Shown piece after piece: positions 8,525 to 20,269 of a stretch of DNA of 64,000 nt (positions are counted from its first letter, which is position 1; every line of letters begins with the position of its first letter). A model generated the notes under the pieces. It made no database searches. It had not been told where the DNA came from and was given only the letters and a program-made list of their open reading frames with translations. Position numbers and translations under genes: made by a program. The stretch is from positions 1 through 64,000 of the forward strand of contig JAAEMR010000257.1 of assembly GCA_024225395.1 (NCBI GenBank). Direction: 5' to 3'. Source of the DNA: Gammaproteobacteria bacterium. GTDB lineage: Bacteria > Pseudomonadota > Gammaproteobacteria > GCA-001735895.

Positions 8525-8548
8525 GATTATCGCTGCTGTAGTTGTTAA

Positions 8549-8580
8549 TAAAAAAGCATACAAAATAATTGTATGCTTTG
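8549..8580. terminator. Bidirectional intrinsic terminator
   Basis: An 11-bp stem (AAAGCATACAA / TTGTATGCTTT, five-base loop) lies between the convergent thioesterase and GGDEF-EAL genes. Reading on the minus strand the stem is followed by a T-rich run, so it best terminates the GGDEF-EAL transcript; the plus-strand tail is weaker. Confidence 0.75.
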
Positions 8581-8586
8581 TTAAAG

Positions 8587-11019
8587 CTAACTACACCATT
8601 GATTATTTGATGGCCAGTTTTGGGCCCAGGGATAAATATCTGCAGCAGGCATAGGTCTGGCAACTCCGTATCCCTGCACATGATTACAACCCATTTTCTG
8701 CAGTAATTCACCCTGGGCATAGGTTTCTACACCCTCGGCTATCACATTCAGGTTGAAAGATTTAGCTAACCCGACAATACCTTCAATAATTGCAAGGTCT
8801 TCACTATCTTCTAACATATCTCGCACAAAGGTCTGGTCAATTTTAATCATGCTTGTGGGTAAACGTCTAAGATAGGTAAGAGACGAATAACCTGTACCAA
8901 AATCATCCAGAGCAAAGCTTAAGCCTAAATCAACACAGGCATGCATTATCTCTGAAACCTGTTTTAGATCACCTAATGCACTCGTTTCCAGCACCTCTAA
9001 TTCTAAAAGATCTGGCGATATATCAGGGTAGGCAGATAATACACTGGATAAAAATTTTACAAAACCGTCACTCTGTAATTGCTGTGCACCTATATTCACG
9101 CTGACAGGCATGATTAAACCAGATGATTTCCACTCGTTTATTTGATTTAGAGCTGTTTCAATAACCCATTCGCCTAAATCAATACTAATGGGGTGATTAT
9201 CAATAACGGGCAGAAAATCCAGCGGAGGAATTAAACCCCGCTCTGGATGAATCCAGCGAATTAAAGCTTCAGCACCAATCACGGTGCCCGTCAACATATT
9301 AATCTTGGGCTGGTAATAAAGTACAAATTGTTTCGCCTCGAAAGCATGCTTTATTTCCTGCATACTTTCTCGATGAATTTTCACTTCATCATCATGTGCA
9401 GTATCAAAGAAGTGATATCGGTTTTTGCCTCGTTGCTTCGAAACGTACATTGCCTGGTCAGCATGTCGAATAAGTTTATCAGCATCAGAGTCATCATCAG
9501 GATAAATAGTCACCCCCATACTGGCTGAAACTTTCAATACATAATCACGAATAATCACCGGTTCTTCAGCGACCTCTAACATTCGATTCAATATGGGTTC
9601 GCAATCTTGAACCGTCTCCAGGTCAGCTAGTATCGCGACAAATTCATCACCACCAAAACGTGATAATGTATCACCTTCTCTTAAGGCACCTTTCATTCGG
9701 TCTGACAGGGCGATTAGCAGCTCATCACCAATATTATGACCATGGGAATCGTTGATATCCTTGAACCTGTCAATATCAATAAATACAACTGCCAGGGATG
9801 TTTTCCTTCTCTGGCACTGCGTCATAGCCTGTTCTATGCGATCAGCAAATAAGATTCTATTCGGTAGGTTAGTGAGTACGTCATAATGAGCCATACGCTC
9901 TAACTCAACCTGATGTTCTTTTGATCGAGTTATATCAGTAAAAAAACCAACATAATTTAAGGTATCACCCAAAGGATCCCCAACTGTTGTTATTGAAAGT
10001 GATAATGGATAAACCTCTCCATTTTTACGACGATCCCAGATCTCTCCCTGCCAATGCCCTTTATCACGAATACTTTTCCACATATCGACATAAAAGGAGG
10101 GTGGATGTCTACCAGACTGAAAGATACTCGGGTTTTCACCTATAACTTCTTCAGCGCTATAACCTGTAATTTCAGTGAATGAGTCATTTACATCAATGAT
10201 TAAACCGTTTATATCGGTAATGGTAATACCTTCTTTCGCATTTGAGAAAACGCTTGCAGAAAGCTTAAGTCTGGCTTCTGCATTCTTTTGATCGGTAATA
10301 TCCCTGAATTCTATGACTCTTGCCGTCTGACCTTTAAAGGTAATATTTTTTCCTTTGATAGCGACAGGGTAAATTGAACCATCCTTACGGACCCCTTCAA
10401 CTTCATAACTTTTAGTATAGCCACTTTTAATATTTGAGAGCACCGTTTGAAGAGAACTGTTAGCAATTAATTCGAGTCCATTCATCCCGACTAATTCCTG
10501 ATAGGTAAAACCTGTGATATCGGATAAACTTTTATTACACTCTAAAATGAGCCCCTTATCATGAATAATAATACCCCCATATGATGCATCACTGAGGGCC
10601 TTGAAACGATCCTCGCTATCAATCAGCGCTTTCTCAATAAGTTTCTGATTCGTAGTATCGTGAATAATTGAGAAGACTAATGATCTATTAGCTATAGATA
10701 TGGGGTTGGCATAAACTTCGACAGAACGAATATCTCCTGAAGCAAGACGGTGGGAAAAATTGAAATGATTTTTTTGTTCCTTACAGACTGCCTCCATTTC
10801 GATAGTAAGATCAGCTTTGCTCAAGGTATTGACCTCAAAAATGAGCATCGATGTCAGCTTTTCGAGGGAATAACCGTAGTATTCACATGCACCGATACTG
10901 GCATCGACTATTGCCCCGTCACCAGGGTCAGTAATGAGCATAACAGCCTTATTCCTGGAGAAAACCTGGTGGTTGTTAATGACATTATCACTTGTTGAAA
11001 GTATGCTTTCCGAGTCCAT
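8587..11019 (-). CDS. PAS-PAS-PAS-GGDEF-EAL cyclic-di-GMP protein
   Basis: An 810-aa soluble signalling protein. Three PAS modules span about residues 15-385; each ends with the DIT/IIHDTT-type linker, and the third contains SIFQSGRHPPSFYVDMWKSI. A GGDEF domain follows (RFGGDEFVAIL, intact catalytic motif), then an EAL domain (GAEALIRWIHPERG, DDFGTGYSSLTYLRRLP, KIDQTFVRDM, IAEGVET). Both catalytic signatures look intact, so it could make and degrade c-di-GMP; in the family EAL activity is often dominant and GGDEF regulates it through GTP binding. No transmembrane segment is visible, so the signal is probably intracellular (redox, light or small ligand through PAS). Confidence 0.92.
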   Translation of the reverse strand: MDSESILSTSDNVINNHQVFSRNKAVMLITDPGDGAIVDASIGACEYYGYSLEKLTSMLIFEVNTLSKADLTIEMEAVCKEQKNHFNFSHRLASGDIRSVEVYANPISIANRSLVFSIIHDTTNQKLIEKALIDSEDRFKALSDASYGGIIIHDKGLILECNKSLSDITGFTYQELVGMNGLELIANSSLQTVLSNIKSGYTKSYEVEGVRKDGSIYPVAIKGKNITFKGQTARVIEFRDITDQKNAEARLKLSASVFSNAKEGITITDINGLIIDVNDSFTEITGYSAEEVIGENPSIFQSGRHPPSFYVDMWKSIRDKGHWQGEIWDRRKNGEVYPLSLSITTVGDPLGDTLNYVGFFTDITRSKEHQVELERMAHYDVLTNLPNRILFADRIEQAMTQCQRRKTSLAVVFIDIDRFKDINDSHGHNIGDELLIALSDRMKGALREGDTLSRFGGDEFVAILADLETVQDCEPILNRMLEVAEEPVIIRDYVLKVSASMGVTIYPDDDSDADKLIRHADQAMYVSKQRGKNRYHFFDTAHDDEVKIHRESMQEIKHAFEAKQFVLYYQPKINMLTGTVIGAEALIRWIHPERGLIPPLDFLPVIDNHPISIDLGEWVIETALNQINEWKSSGLIMPVSVNIGAQQLQSDGFVKFLSSVLSAYPDISPDLLELEVLETSALGDLKQVSEIMHACVDLGLSFALDDFGTGYSSLTYLRRLPTSMIKIDQTFVRDMLEDSEDLAIIEGIVGLAKSFNLNVIAEGVETYAQGELLQKMGCNHVQGYGVARPMPAADIYPWAQNWPSNNQWCS

Positions 11020-11652
11020 ATACTTAAATCGTTGTATTCAAATAAATAAACCGTCATTTAATCGGCTTAATATTACTTCTACTCATCTACTTTTTAATAA
11101 GAAAAGACTTATAAAAATAGAATGATCAAAAATAGAAAAAATTAATGACTTAATTATAGTCTAAATATTTTTCTACATGCCCTTTTCTCGTCCAGAGATG
11201 ACTCATACCAAAATTACTAACTGACAATTTTTAAATAATTACAGCCAACTTGTTTACAGCCGGATCTATGTCATCACTATCAGTGGCTGCAAAACCTGGT
11301 ATCAACCCCTGGCTTTGCTTTTTGAGATTGATAAAGTAATGATAAAGGTCTCACTGTCATAATCATCTTCCAGAATCCAGCATTCGAGCTGGCAACAAAG
11401 TTTCAATGCTAACGGGTGCAGTTCAGGAACGCAGTTTAAAATGTGCCTGGTTAGAAACCAGCACAACAGGGCAAACGGTTAACGTCTTGATAGATAATCA
11501 AAGTAAAACGGATATCGCAGAGGGTGCTGCTTTTTATGATACATTTGTCGATATCGAATTAATATAGATCGAATCAGGTCTTCATCTGCATACCGTTATG
11601 TTACTCTAAATTATAATAAAATTTATCAGAACAACATACAGGTCATGGTTGC
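11020..11652. other. 633-bp gap with possible gene remnants
   Basis: No full gene is supported here. The left 150 bp are strongly AT-rich and should hold the promoter of the GGDEF-EAL gene. A 53-codon frame at 11406-11567 (MLTGAVQERSLKCAWLET..., ending in VDIELI) remains open upstream to 11346, and a different frame upstream is open through about 11240-11360. The two adjacent frames look like the traces of a decayed gene, but I recognise no family. Confidence 0.4.
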
Positions 11653-12183
11653 ATGAATTTTTTTTTGAAAACGTTCTTTCTTATATCACTAATATCACTA
11701 ATATCATCAGTCACAGTTGCGGCCACGCCCGGTGAAGTGGAAGCAGGCAGTTATTTGCGCAAGGCAAAACTGGATGGGCTTAATGGCTCATCAAGTTCTT
11801 TTACAGATTATAAGGGAAAACCACTGATCATTAATGTCTGGGCTAGCTGGTGTGGACCCTGCCGAGCTGAAATGGGATCTCTACAAAGACTTGCGGACCG
11901 GTATAACGGCAAACAATTCAATATTATCGGAGTTTCTACAGATGACTACAGAGACAGAGCAAAATCATTCATCTCAAAAACTGACATAAATTTTAAAAAT
12001 TACCTGGACAGTCAGCTGTTTCTGGAAAATATGCTCGGAGCAGATAGAATTCCACTGACCCTTCTTGTCAATGCTGAAGGTAAAGTTTTAAGAAAAGTTA
12101 GCGGGGCTTATGAGTGGGATAATCCGGAAATCGTTGAGGCTATCGGAAAAACATTTGAAATTGAAATGAACATCAACGAGTGA
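11653..12183 (+). CDS. TlpA-like thiol-disulfide oxidoreductase
   Basis: A 176-aa exported thioredoxin-fold protein. Residues 1-24 form a signal peptide (long hydrophobic run with isoleucine/serine repeats, cleavage probably after VAA). The catalytic site is [12 protein letters not shown], followed by [16 protein letters not shown] and the cis-Pro segment [12 protein letters not shown]. This is the TlpA/ResA type of periplasmic reductase used in cytochrome maturation or repair of oxidised cysteines. It is a single gene converging on gltD with a shared hairpin. The particular client is not deducible. Confidence 0.88.
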   Translation: MNFFLKTFFLISLISLISSVTVAATPGEVEAGSYLRKAKLDGLNGSSSSFTDYKGKPLIINVWASWCGPCRAEMGSLQRLADRYNGKQFNIIGVSTDDYRDRAKSFISKTDINFKNYLDSQLFLENMLGADRIPLTLLVNAEGKVLRKVSGAYEWDNPEIVEAIGKTFEIEMNINE

Positions 12184-12189
12184 AGTTCT

Positions 12190-12210
12190 GTGGTGCGCAT
12201 GGCGCACCAC
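12190..12210. terminator. GC-rich hairpin between tlpA-like gene and gltD
   Basis: A perfect 9-bp stem, GTGGTGCGC / GCGCACCAC with a three-base loop, lies seven bases after the tlpA-like stop. There is no long T-run on either side, so it would be an atypical terminator or 3'-end protector shared by the convergent gltD gene. Confidence 0.5.
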
Positions 12211-12231
12211 TATTTACCTTGAATCTAAAAT

Positions 12232-13686
12232 TTATCGAGGTAACTCGCTTGAACCCATCAGATATTCATCAACTGCGCGAGCACACTGGCGCCCTTCACG
12301 TATAGCCCATACCACCAGAGACTGTCCACGCCGCATATCACCAGCAGAAAAGATGCCATCGATAGATGTTTTATAAGCAGTGACGCCTTCTGTTTCGCCT
12401 TTTACATTACCCATGCCATCGAGCTCTACTTTCAATTCCTCCAGCATACCTTCCTTAACTGGATGCACAAAACCCATCGCAAGAGTCACCAGGTCAGCTT
12501 TCAATTCAAATTCAGAACCTTCCACTTCAGTCATCTTCCAGTTGTCTTCTTCGTCTTTATTCCATTCAACTTTTGCACATTTAACGGCTTTGACATTGCC
12601 TTCATCATCACTGATAAACTCTTTAGTCACCACACTCCACATGCGCTCACAACCTTCTTCCTGAGAACTTGAAGTACGCATTTTGTTCGGCCAGTCCGGC
12701 CAGGTTAATCCTTTGTTTTCTTTCTCAGGAGGACGCGGCATTATTTCAATCTGGGTGACTGAAGTTGCACCATGACGTGTCGAAGTACCAATACAGTCAG
12801 AGCCCGTATCACCACCACCTATAACCACCACATGTTTTCCGGTAGCTGAAATAAATTCGGAATCAGGAAAACAGTCATCCTGTACGCGGCGGCTATTATT
12901 ACGCAGAAAGTCCATCGCAAAATGTATGCCGTTAAATTCACGACCAGCTACAGGCAGGTCACGTGGATGTTCAGATCCACCTGTTAATACAACGGCACTG
13001 AATTCATCCACCAGTTTACGGGCTGGAATATCAACACCGATATGGGTATTTGCATGAAAAATGACGCCTTCAGTACGCATCTGAGCCATACGCCTGTCGA
13101 TAATACGTTTGTTCAATTTGAAATCAGGGATGCCATAACGCAACAATCCACCGATTTTACTTTGTTTTTCGAACACCTGTACTGTATGCCCTGCACGCGC
13201 CAGTTGCTGTGCACAGGCAAGCCCTGCTGGACCGGAGCCGACAACTGCAACTCGCTTACCACTCTTGTGAGCAGCAATCTGAGGTTCAATCCAGCCATTT
13301 TCCCAGGCCTTTTCGACAATACTGCGTTCAATAGTTTTGATAGTGACCGGTTTATCGTCAATATTTAAGGTACAGGAAGTTTCACAGGGAGCAGGACAAA
13401 TCCGTCCAGTGAATTCTGGAAAATTATTGGTGGAATGTAATACAGCTACCGCTGCCTGCCAGCCCTCTTTGTAAACCATGTCATTCCAGTCAGGAATCAG
13501 GTTATTCACCGGGCAACCACTATGACAATAAGGTATACCGCAATCCATACAACGAGCAGCCTGCTGTTTTAACTCGTCATCATTCAATGCAACCACAAAT
13601 TCATTGTAATGAGTGATGCGATCAGCGACTGGTGTGTAGCTACTATCCTGACGATTGAATTCTATAAAACCTGTTGGTTTGCCCAT
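12232..13686 (-). CDS. gltD: Glutamate synthase small subunit GltD
   Basis: The 484-aa beta subunit of NADPH-GOGAT, which passes electrons from NAD(P)H through FAD and 4Fe-4S clusters to GltB. The N-terminal cluster ligands are visible in [20 protein letters not shown] and CPAPCETSC. The FAD site is [17 protein letters not shown], and the second Rossmann site is [17 protein letters not shown]. The C-terminal FAD motif is [20 protein letters not shown]. Its start overlaps the gltB stop by one base, so the two subunits are translated in a coupled way. Confidence 0.97.
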   Translation of the reverse strand: MGKPTGFIEFNRQDSSYTPVADRITHYNEFVVALNDDELKQQAARCMDCGIPYCHSGCPVNNLIPDWNDMVYKEGWQAAVAVLHSTNNFPEFTGRICPAPCETSCTLNIDDKPVTIKTIERSIVEKAWENGWIEPQIAAHKSGKRVAVVGSGPAGLACAQQLARAGHTVQVFEKQSKIGGLLRYGIPDFKLNKRIIDRRMAQMRTEGVIFHANTHIGVDIPARKLVDEFSAVVLTGGSEHPRDLPVAGREFNGIHFAMDFLRNNSRRVQDDCFPDSEFISATGKHVVVIGGGDTGSDCIGTSTRHGATSVTQIEIMPRPPEKENKGLTWPDWPNKMRTSSSQEEGCERMWSVVTKEFISDDEGNVKAVKCAKVEWNKDEEDNWKMTEVEGSEFELKADLVTLAMGFVHPVKEGMLEELKVELDGMGNVKGETEGVTAYKTSIDGIFSAGDMRRGQSLVVWAIREGRQCARAVDEYLMGSSELPR

Positions 13687-16600
13687 TATCTGGCCCTCTT
13701 ACTATTTTCACAACTCTGAGACTGTTCAGCCTGCAATTCTTCAAGTGCTCTTCGATAATCGACCGGCATGACCTTAACAAAACGAGGCAATTCTTCAGAC
13801 CAGTTATCGAGAATTCTTCGAGCGACATCACTGTTGGTATAATGCAAATGATTTTCCAGTAACTGGCGTAACCGAATGGCATCAAAACGCGTCATGTCAT
13901 GACTGACATCAACACGACCATGAGTCTCCAGGTCACCACCCTGATGATCCAGCGCTTCCAGCGCATCGTCTTCTTCTATTATCGGCTCAAGCTCGACCTG
14001 AGCCAGATTACAATGTTGCTCGAATGTTCCATCTTCATCCAGCACATAAGCAATACCACCGGACATTCCGGCAGCAAAGTTACGACCGGTAGAACCGATA
14101 CACACCACGATACCACCCGTCATGTACTCGCAACCGTGGTCACCCAGACCTTCGACAACTGCTGTTGCACCGGAGTTACGCACGCAAAAGCGCTCACCAG
14201 CAACTCCACGGAAATAACATTCACCTTTAATAGCTCCGTACAGTACCGTATTACCCACAATGATATTTTCTTCTGCTTTGGCAATGCCAGAATCTTCAGG
14301 GGGGTAGATAACCAGTCGACCACCGGATAAACCTTTACCCACGTAATCATTGCCTTCACCAGCCAGTTCAATAGTGACCCCTCTGGCTAACCAGGCACCA
14401 AAAGACTGGCCAGCGGTACCATTAGCTTTAATATAAATCGTGTCTTCAGGTAGACCGGCAAACCCGTAACGTTCAGCTACACGGCCTGACAGCATGGCAC
14501 CAAAAGTACGGTTATAGTTATGAATATCAATATCAATCTTGACTGCTTCACCATTTTCAAGCGCAGGGGCAGCCTGTTTGATCAACTCGTGATCCATAGC
14601 TTTATCCAGACCATGATCCTGAGTTTCAGTATGGTAAATAGAGACTGATTCATCGACTTCCGGTTTAGTGAGTATGCGAGAATAATCAAGACCCTGAGCT
14701 TTCCAGTGATCGATCGCTTTACGCATGTCCAGATGTTGCATCTGACCAATCATGTCATCGAATTTACGGTAGCCGAGTTTTGCCATCAGATGGCGAGCTT
14801 CTTCAGCAACAAAGAAGAAGTAATTGATCAGGTGTTCCGGTTTACCGGTAAAGCGCTTACGTAATTCAGGGTCCTGGGTGGCAACGCCAACCGGACAGGT
14901 ATTCAAATGACATTTACGCATCATGACACAACCTTCAACGATCAGTGGTGCCGTCGCAAAACCAAACTCATCGGCACCTAATAGCGCACCAATCACCACA
15001 TCACGACCGGTACGAATTCCACCGTCTACCTGAACTACTATTCGTCCGCGTAATTGATTCAGAACCAGGGTCTGATGAGTTTCAGATAAACCGATTTCCC
15101 ATGGAGAACCGGCATGTTTAATTGAGGTTAACGGGCTAGCGCCTGTTCCACCGTCATAACCGGAAATAGTCACATGATCTGCGTGCGCCTTGGAGACACC
15201 CGCTGCTACGGTTCCAACACCCACTTCAGAAACCAGCTTGACCGAAATCCGGGCTTTAGGGTTGACGTTTTTCAAATCATGTATCAGCTGAGCCAGATCC
15301 TCGATTGAATAAATATCATGATGCGGCGGCGGTGAAATCAATCCAACACCCTGAGTTGAGTGACGGACCCGCGCAATTTGTGCATTTACCTTGTGTCCCG
15401 GTAACTGACCGCCTTCACCAGGCTTGGCACCCTGAGCCATCTTGATCTGAATATCATCGGCATTGACCAGGTATTCATTGGTCACACCAAACCGGCCTGA
15501 AGCAATCTGTTTAATGGCAGAACGTTCAGGATTTTGGGTTCCATCCGACAACGGGTTAAAACGGGAATCTTCTTCTCCACCTTCTCCGGTGTTAGATTTT
15601 CCACCAATTTTATTCATCGCAACCGCAAGTGTCGAATGCGCTTCATAAGAGATACTGCCGAAAGACATTGCGCCCGTCACAAAACGTTTCACAATCTCTT
15701 TAGCTGGCTCAACTTCATCCAGAGGAATTTCTTCTTCGGCCAGGTCCAGATCAAACAAACCACGAAAAGTTAGCAGACTCTCCTGCTGTTCATTCATCGC
15801 TTTGGCATAAACATCATAGGTATCCCAGTCATTGGCTCGAGTGGCCTGCTGTAATTTAGAGATAGTTTGCGGAGTCCAGGCATGATCTTCTCCGCGTAAA
15901 CGATAAGCATAGTCCCCACCCACATCCAGGTGATTTTTATAAATAGGGTTATCACCAAAGGCATCTGAGTGCCACCTGATGACTTCATGTGCTATTTGCT
16001 GAAGACTGAGACCTTCGACCGTAGTCGCCGTACCGGTAAAATATTGATCAATAAATGTGCTGGATAAACCAATGGCATCAAATATCTGTGCCCCGCAATA
16101 AGACTGGTAAGTCGATATACCCATCTTAGACATAACTTTCTTCAAACCTTTACCAATGGCTTTGATATATCGTTTTTGAGCCTCGTCAAAACTGAGATCA
16201 TCCGGTAATTTAGGTAACATTGACTGAATAGTATCGAATGCCACGTAAGGGTTTACCGCTTCGGCACCATAACCGGCCAGTGTTGCAAAATGATGTACTT
16301 CCAGCGCAGCACCGGTTTCAACAACCAGACCTGCACTGGTACGTAAACCTTTACGAATCAGGTGCTGATGAACTGCAGAGGTCGCCAGCAAGGCAGGAAC
16401 AGCCACATTATCGGCATCCATTTGACGATCAGATAAAATTAGAATATTAAACCCTTCACCAACGGCTACTTCTGCACGATCACAAAGCCTTTCCAGTGCA
16501 GGCTTCATACCTGCTGAGCGTTGATCAGCGGAGTAACACATATCCAGGGTTCGGGTACGAAATGCACCACCCGTGTTATCTTCAATATTTCGGATACGCT

Positions 16601-18326
16601 CCAGATCTGTATTAGTCAATACGGGTTGCTGAACGCCCAGACGTTTATTATTGCCACCATGACTAAGATCCAGCAAGTTAGGACGCGGTCCAATCAGCGA
16701 AACCAGTGACATCACTATTTCTTCCCGAATCGGATCAATCGGCGGATTAGTGACCTGGGCAAAATTCTGTTTGAAGTAAGTCGACAGGTGCTTTGACCGG
16801 TGTGAAAGAACAGAAGGCGGAGTATCAGTACCCATTGAGCCTGAACCTTCCTGGCCGGTCAGTATCATTGGCGTCAGCAGGAACTTAATATCTTCAGACG
16901 TGTAACCAAAAGCCTGCTGCCCGTCGCGTAGTGTTACGGGATCAGGTGACATAGAACCCACGGCTTCCGGGAGAGCATTTAATTCAATTTGAGTTTCATT
17001 CAGCCATTGCTGATAAGGGTGAGCAGAAGCTAAGTCTTCTTTTAATTCAGCATCATCAACAATTCGCCCCTGTTGTGTATCGATCAGAAACATTTTGCCT
17101 GGTTGCAGACGCCATTTTTTAATAATCTTTTCTTCCGGAATATCCAGCACACCCATTTCAGAAGCCATGACCACCAGGTCATCATCGGTAATAATATAAC
17201 GAGCCGGACGCAAACCATTACGATCCAGCGTTGCACCAATCTGGCGACCATCGGTAAAAACAACGGCTGCAGGGCCATCCCAGGGTTCCATTAAAGCTGC
17301 ATTGTATTCGTAAAACGAACGCCTTTTTGAATCCATTAACGGATTTCCAGACCAGGCTTCAGGAATCAATATCATCATTGCATGTGCCAATGAATAACCA
17401 CCCTGCACTAACAGTTCCAGGGCATTATCAAAACAGGCTGTATCAGATTGACCTTCAGGTATCAGTGGCCAAACTTTGGCCAGGTCCTGACCCAGAACTT
17501 CTGAAGCCATACTGTGTTTACGTGCTGCCATCCAGTTGACATTACCCCGCATGGTATTAATTTCACCATTATGGGCAATCATTCGAAACGGTTGAGCCAA
17601 ATCCCAGGTCGGGAATGTATTGGTAGAAAAACGTTGATGAACCAGCGCCAGGGCAGAAACCATTCGCTCATCATTCAGGTCTGGATAAAATTCACCAACC
17701 TGTCCAGACAACAACATGCCCTTATAGGCAATAGTCAAGGATGACATAGAGGTAAAATAAAATGCCTCTTTACCTTCCAGTTCTGATAAACGGATTTCAT
17801 TTTCAATTTGCTTACGGATAACAAATAACTTACGTTCAAAAGCTACCTGGTCATTACATTCTTCACTGCAATGAATGAATATCTGGCGGATAAAAGGTTC
17901 GGAGGGTAAAACACTGTATCCCAGACCACTATTATCAACAGGTACATCTCTCCAGCCAAGAACAGTCTGATCCTCAGCTTCAATGAAGCTGATTACTGCA
18001 GCTTCAGCTTCTGCACGAGTTTCTTCATCACGAGGCAGAAAAAGCATGCCAATAGCATACTTACCGGCTTCTGGTAGTTCAAAATCAACAACCGCTCTGA
18101 AGAAATCATCTGGAATTTGAAGCAAAATGCCTGCGCCATCTCCCGCCAGAGGGTCAGCACCAACGGCACCTCTATGGGTCAGACGATCCAGAATATTTAA
18201 TCCCTGCTGTACAATGTCATGGCTTTTGTTTCCTTTAATATTGGCCACAAATCCAACGCCACAGGCGTCGTGTTCATTTTTCGGATCATAAAGACCCTGT
18301 TTTTCCGGCAATGCCCGATAACTCAT
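13686..18326 (-). CDS. gltB: Glutamate synthase large subunit GltB
   Basis: The 1546-aa alpha subunit of glutamate synthase makes two glutamates from glutamine and 2-oxoglutarate. A 21-residue propeptide precedes the N-terminal nucleophile Cys22 ([13 protein letters not shown]), the glutaminase site after self-cleavage. Further features are the FMN/2-oxoglutarate barrel ([49 protein letters not shown]), the 3Fe-4S ligands in [16 protein letters not shown], and the C-terminal glycine-rich beta-helix domain ([14 protein letters not shown]-type repeats). It is first in the gltB-gltD operon, behind a leader of about 180 bases. Length and motifs are normal. Confidence 0.98.
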   Translation of the reverse strand: MSYRALPEKQGLYDPKNEHDACGVGFVANIKGNKSHDIVQQGLNILDRLTHRGAVGADPLAGDGAGILLQIPDDFFRAVVDFELPEAGKYAIGMLFLPRDEETRAEAEAAVISFIEAEDQTVLGWRDVPVDNSGLGYSVLPSEPFIRQIFIHCSEECNDQVAFERKLFVIRKQIENEIRLSELEGKEAFYFTSMSSLTIAYKGMLLSGQVGEFYPDLNDERMVSALALVHQRFSTNTFPTWDLAQPFRMIAHNGEINTMRGNVNWMAARKHSMASEVLGQDLAKVWPLIPEGQSDTACFDNALELLVQGGYSLAHAMMILIPEAWSGNPLMDSKRRSFYEYNAALMEPWDGPAAVVFTDGRQIGATLDRNGLRPARYIITDDDLVVMASEMGVLDIPEEKIIKKWRLQPGKMFLIDTQQGRIVDDAELKEDLASAHPYQQWLNETQIELNALPEAVGSMSPDPVTLRDGQQAFGYTSEDIKFLLTPMILTGQEGSGSMGTDTPPSVLSHRSKHLSTYFKQNFAQVTNPPIDPIREEIVMSLVSLIGPRPNLLDLSHGGNNKRLGVQQPVLTNTDLERIRNIEDNTGGAFRTRTLDMCYSADQRSAGMKPALERLCDRAEVAVGEGFNILILSDRQMDADNVAVPALLATSAVHQHLIRKGLRTSAGLVVETGAALEVHHFATLAGYGAEAVNPYVAFDTIQSMLPKLPDDLSFDEAQKRYIKAIGKGLKKVMSKMGISTYQSYCGAQIFDAIGLSSTFIDQYFTGTATTVEGLSLQQIAHEVIRWHSDAFGDNPIYKNHLDVGGDYAYRLRGEDHAWTPQTISKLQQATRANDWDTYDVYAKAMNEQQESLLTFRGLFDLDLAEEEIPLDEVEPAKEIVKRFVTGAMSFGSISYEAHSTLAVAMNKIGGKSNTGEGGEEDSRFNPLSDGTQNPERSAIKQIASGRFGVTNEYLVNADDIQIKMAQGAKPGEGGQLPGHKVNAQIARVRHSTQGVGLISPPPHHDIYSIEDLAQLIHDLKNVNPKARISVKLVSEVGVGTVAAGVSKAHADHVTISGYDGGTGASPLTSIKHAGSPWEIGLSETHQTLVLNQLRGRIVVQVDGGIRTGRDVVIGALLGADEFGFATAPLIVEGCVMMRKCHLNTCPVGVATQDPELRKRFTGKPEHLINYFFFVAEEARHLMAKLGYRKFDDMIGQMQHLDMRKAIDHWKAQGLDYSRILTKPEVDESVSIYHTETQDHGLDKAMDHELIKQAAPALENGEAVKIDIDIHNYNRTFGAMLSGRVAERYGFAGLPEDTIYIKANGTAGQSFGAWLARGVTIELAGEGNDYVGKGLSGGRLVIYPPEDSGIAKAEENIIVGNTVLYGAIKGECYFRGVAGERFCVRNSGATAVVEGLGDHGCEYMTGGIVVCIGSTGRNFAAGMSGGIAYVLDEDGTFEQHCNLAQVELEPIIEEDDALEALDHQGGDLETHGRVDVSHDMTRFDAIRLRQLLENHLHYTNSDVARRILDNWSEELPRFVKVMPVDYRRALEELQAEQSQSCENSKRAR

Positions 18327-18545
18327 CGCAAACCTCTTTTATTCTGTCCAGCCGTATATCCCGGTAATTTTCTACCGCGTACTAACCGTTTTATCTGAAT
18401 TGATTCCGCTGTTTCCCGGAACCTTACTAATACCCGTCTTGCGAATAGACCCGAAGAGGCTAAATCAAGCGGAAGGAACCGCGTAGGATACTGGAAGTTG
18501 AACCCTCAGGCTAGCCTATATTTCTCATTCGATACAAGACAAAAA
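18327..18545 (-). promoter_or_regulatory. Promoter and possible structured leader of gltB
   Basis: On the minus strand a TTGTCT (18537-18542) and TATAGG (18515-18520) pair, 16 bases apart, could be a sigma-70 promoter, giving a leader of about 180 bases. The leader contains a GCGG-TTCCTT-CCGC hairpin (18469-18482) and a GTCT/AGAC hairpin (18436-18450); a 10-bp palindrome AGGCTAGCCT (18508-18517) lies at the expected start. I recognise no known riboswitch class. The rest of this gap (18546-18674) is AT-rich, with a second weaker promoter-like pair (TTGAAG at 18584-18589, CTATAA at 18560-18565). Confidence 0.4.
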
Positions 18546-18674
18546 AGTAAGTCATTGATTTATAGAGATTTGTTAAAAAAGAGCTTCAATAAATTTAAGA
18601 TATGATTCGTTCTGGAATAAAGGAAGCAGACCCGAGACATAGCAAAGGCCTGCTGAAAGGATCTAAACAAAGGA

Positions 18675-19787
18675 CTATTTAGCAAAAACTGAATTAAATT
18701 GTTCTCCAGTTCTTACAAATGATGTGCATTTACTCAACCACTTGAGTTTTTTGGCCCCCGCATAGGTACAGGTACTGCGAATACCACCCAGCAAATCCTG
18801 TACTGTCGAATTAATTTCACCCCGATAAGGCACCAAAACTTCCCGCCCTTCAGATGAGCGATATTGTTTCAATCCACCGAAATGCTTTTCATTAGCAGCG
18901 CGCGAGCTCATGCCGTAAAACTGCACAAATTTACGTTCTTCAATAATATCCTGCCAGTCATTTCCCTCTTTGTAGACTTCGCCCGATTTATAGTATTTGC
19001 TCATAACTTCACCACCTCCTTCGTTATGACCAGCCAACATACCACCGAGCATCACAAAATCAGCACCCGCAGCAAATGCTTTAGCCACATCGCCGGGACA
19101 GGTGCATCCGCCATCCGCAATAATGTGACCACCCAGTCCATGCGCAGAATCAGCACATTCAATGACGGCTGATAATTGCGGAAAACCGACACCAGTTTTA
19201 ATTCGTGTTGTACACACACTGCCCGGCCCAATACCCACCTTCACGATATCCGCACCGCTCAGAATTAGTTCTTCGGTCATTTCACCAGTCACTACATTAC
19301 CGGCAATAATCACAATATCGGGGAAAGCATCTCTAAGACGTTTGATAAAGGCAGAAAAGCGCTCCGAGTATCCATTCGCAACATCAACGCAGACATATTT
19401 TAAACTTGTCTCCGCATGGCTGTAGACTGAACTGAATTTGTCAAAATCACGTTCCATAATACCCATTGAATAAGCGACATTTTGTTTAAGACTGCTGTCA
19501 TCATTGCTGAAAAAACTGATTAATTCTTCAGCACTATAGCTTTTCACCAGGCAGGTAAACAGGCCTAAGCTAGATAGCGCTTTTGCCATGTCAAATGTCC
19601 CTACCCCATCCATATTGGCCGCCATAACAGGTATGCCGTTATAATGAGAACCTGTTTGTGGGCTGCTGTAATTTCGAAAAAAGAACTGTCGAAACAGGTC
19701 GACATCCTTTCGACTGCCAAGAGTACTTCGCTTGGGTCGGATTAAAACGTCTTTATAATCGAGCTTGTTATCGTCTTCTATTCTCAT
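18675..19787 (-). CDS. guaC: GMP reductase GuaC
   Basis: GuaC deaminates GMP to IMP with NADPH, connecting guanine to adenine nucleotide salvage. At 370 aa it is slightly longer than the usual 345. The start [23 protein letters not shown] and the active-site segment [25 protein letters not shown] (catalytic Cys) are diagnostic of GMP reductase rather than IMP dehydrogenase, as are [20 protein letters not shown] and [14 protein letters not shown], with no CBS domains. It stands alone between gltB and repeat element B. No NtrC-like or PurR-like site is obvious upstream. Confidence 0.95.
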   Translation of the reverse strand: MRIEDDNKLDYKDVLIRPKRSTLGSRKDVDLFRQFFFRNYSSPQTGSHYNGIPVMAANMDGVGTFDMAKALSSLGLFTCLVKSYSAEELISFFSNDDSSLKQNVAYSMGIMERDFDKFSSVYSHAETSLKYVCVDVANGYSERFSAFIKRLRDAFPDIVIIAGNVVTGEMTEELILSGADIVKVGIGPGSVCTTRIKTGVGFPQLSAVIECADSAHGLGGHIIADGGCTCPGDVAKAFAAGADFVMLGGMLAGHNEGGGEVMSKYYKSGEVYKEGNDWQDIIEERKFVQFYGMSSRAANEKHFGGLKQYRSSEGREVLVPYRGEINSTVQDLLGGIRSTCTYAGAKKLKWLSKCTSFVRTGEQFNSVFAK

Positions 19788-19825
19788 GACTATTTATTCT
19801 TTTCAAAGAAATTTAAATATTAAAG

Positions 19826-19992
19826 GCATTCACCACGAAGACACGAAGCGCACGAAGAAAAAAATTATTATTAATAACGTATTCAACTAAATAATTTTCA
19901 GCAAGGTTGCACTTGATAGTCAATTTTCAGAATGACTTGAAACAAGTATTAAATATTCCTTCGTAATTCTTCGTACTTTGGTGGTGAATGCT
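19826..19992. repeat. CACGAAG inverted-repeat element, copy B (guaC-DUF5062 gap)
   Basis: The left arm (19826-19857) reads GCATTCACCACGAAGACACG and continues with further ACGAAG units. The right arm (19959-19991) read on the opposite strand gives GCATTCACCACCAAAGTACG followed by AAGAATTACGAAGG. The arms therefore match over about 30 bases with a few differences, and an AT-rich interior of about 100 bp separates them. This is the clearest copy of the family in the window. Confidence 0.85.
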
Positions 19993-19996
19993 TTTT

Positions 19997-20233
19997 TTAT
20001 TTTAACCTGGATGCCCAGATTGCCAGTTTATGCTTCATCGATAACTGCGATATCTGATCTTCTGGAACGGGTTGAATAACCTTGTCATGAACCAGTAAAC
20101 GGTAGATATACTCAATTTTTTCACTGGCAGAGTCGGTCGCTTCAAACTCAACGACTCCCCTCCCTTCGGCATATTTTACGCCTTCAACAATGGCCTTTTT
20201 AACCAGTTCTTTTTCATTCTTAAGCTTTTTCAT
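19997..20233 (-). CDS. DUF5062 family protein
   Basis: A 78-aa basic protein starting MKKLKNEKELVKKAIVEGV with KIEYIYRLLVHDKVIQP and the ending MKHKLAIWASRLK. This pattern matches my memory of DUF5062, a small cytosolic protein widespread in Vibrio, Shewanella and related gammaproteobacteria, with no known function. AGAGGA precedes the ATG. It lies 36 bases downstream of the kinase gene on the same strand and could be in its operon with the TPR response regulator. Confidence 0.75.
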   Translation of the reverse strand: MKKLKNEKELVKKAIVEGVKYAEGRGVVEFEATDSASEKIEYIYRLLVHDKVIQPVPEDQISQLSMKHKLAIWASRLK

Positions 20234-20269
20234 ATCCTCTCCACTATGGAAACAGCTTTATAATTATTG

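Noticed and set aside
12234-18300. Long secondary reading frames opposite gltB and gltD
   Set aside because: They lie entirely inside well-supported genes and have no family features.
18421-18520. Plus-strand stretch with a glycine-riboswitch-like look (CCGAAGAGGC ... CCCTCAGGC)
   Set aside because: The core order and the purine-rich elements do not fit the class, no plus-strand gene follows for 9 kb, and the region is better read as the gltB leader on the other strand.
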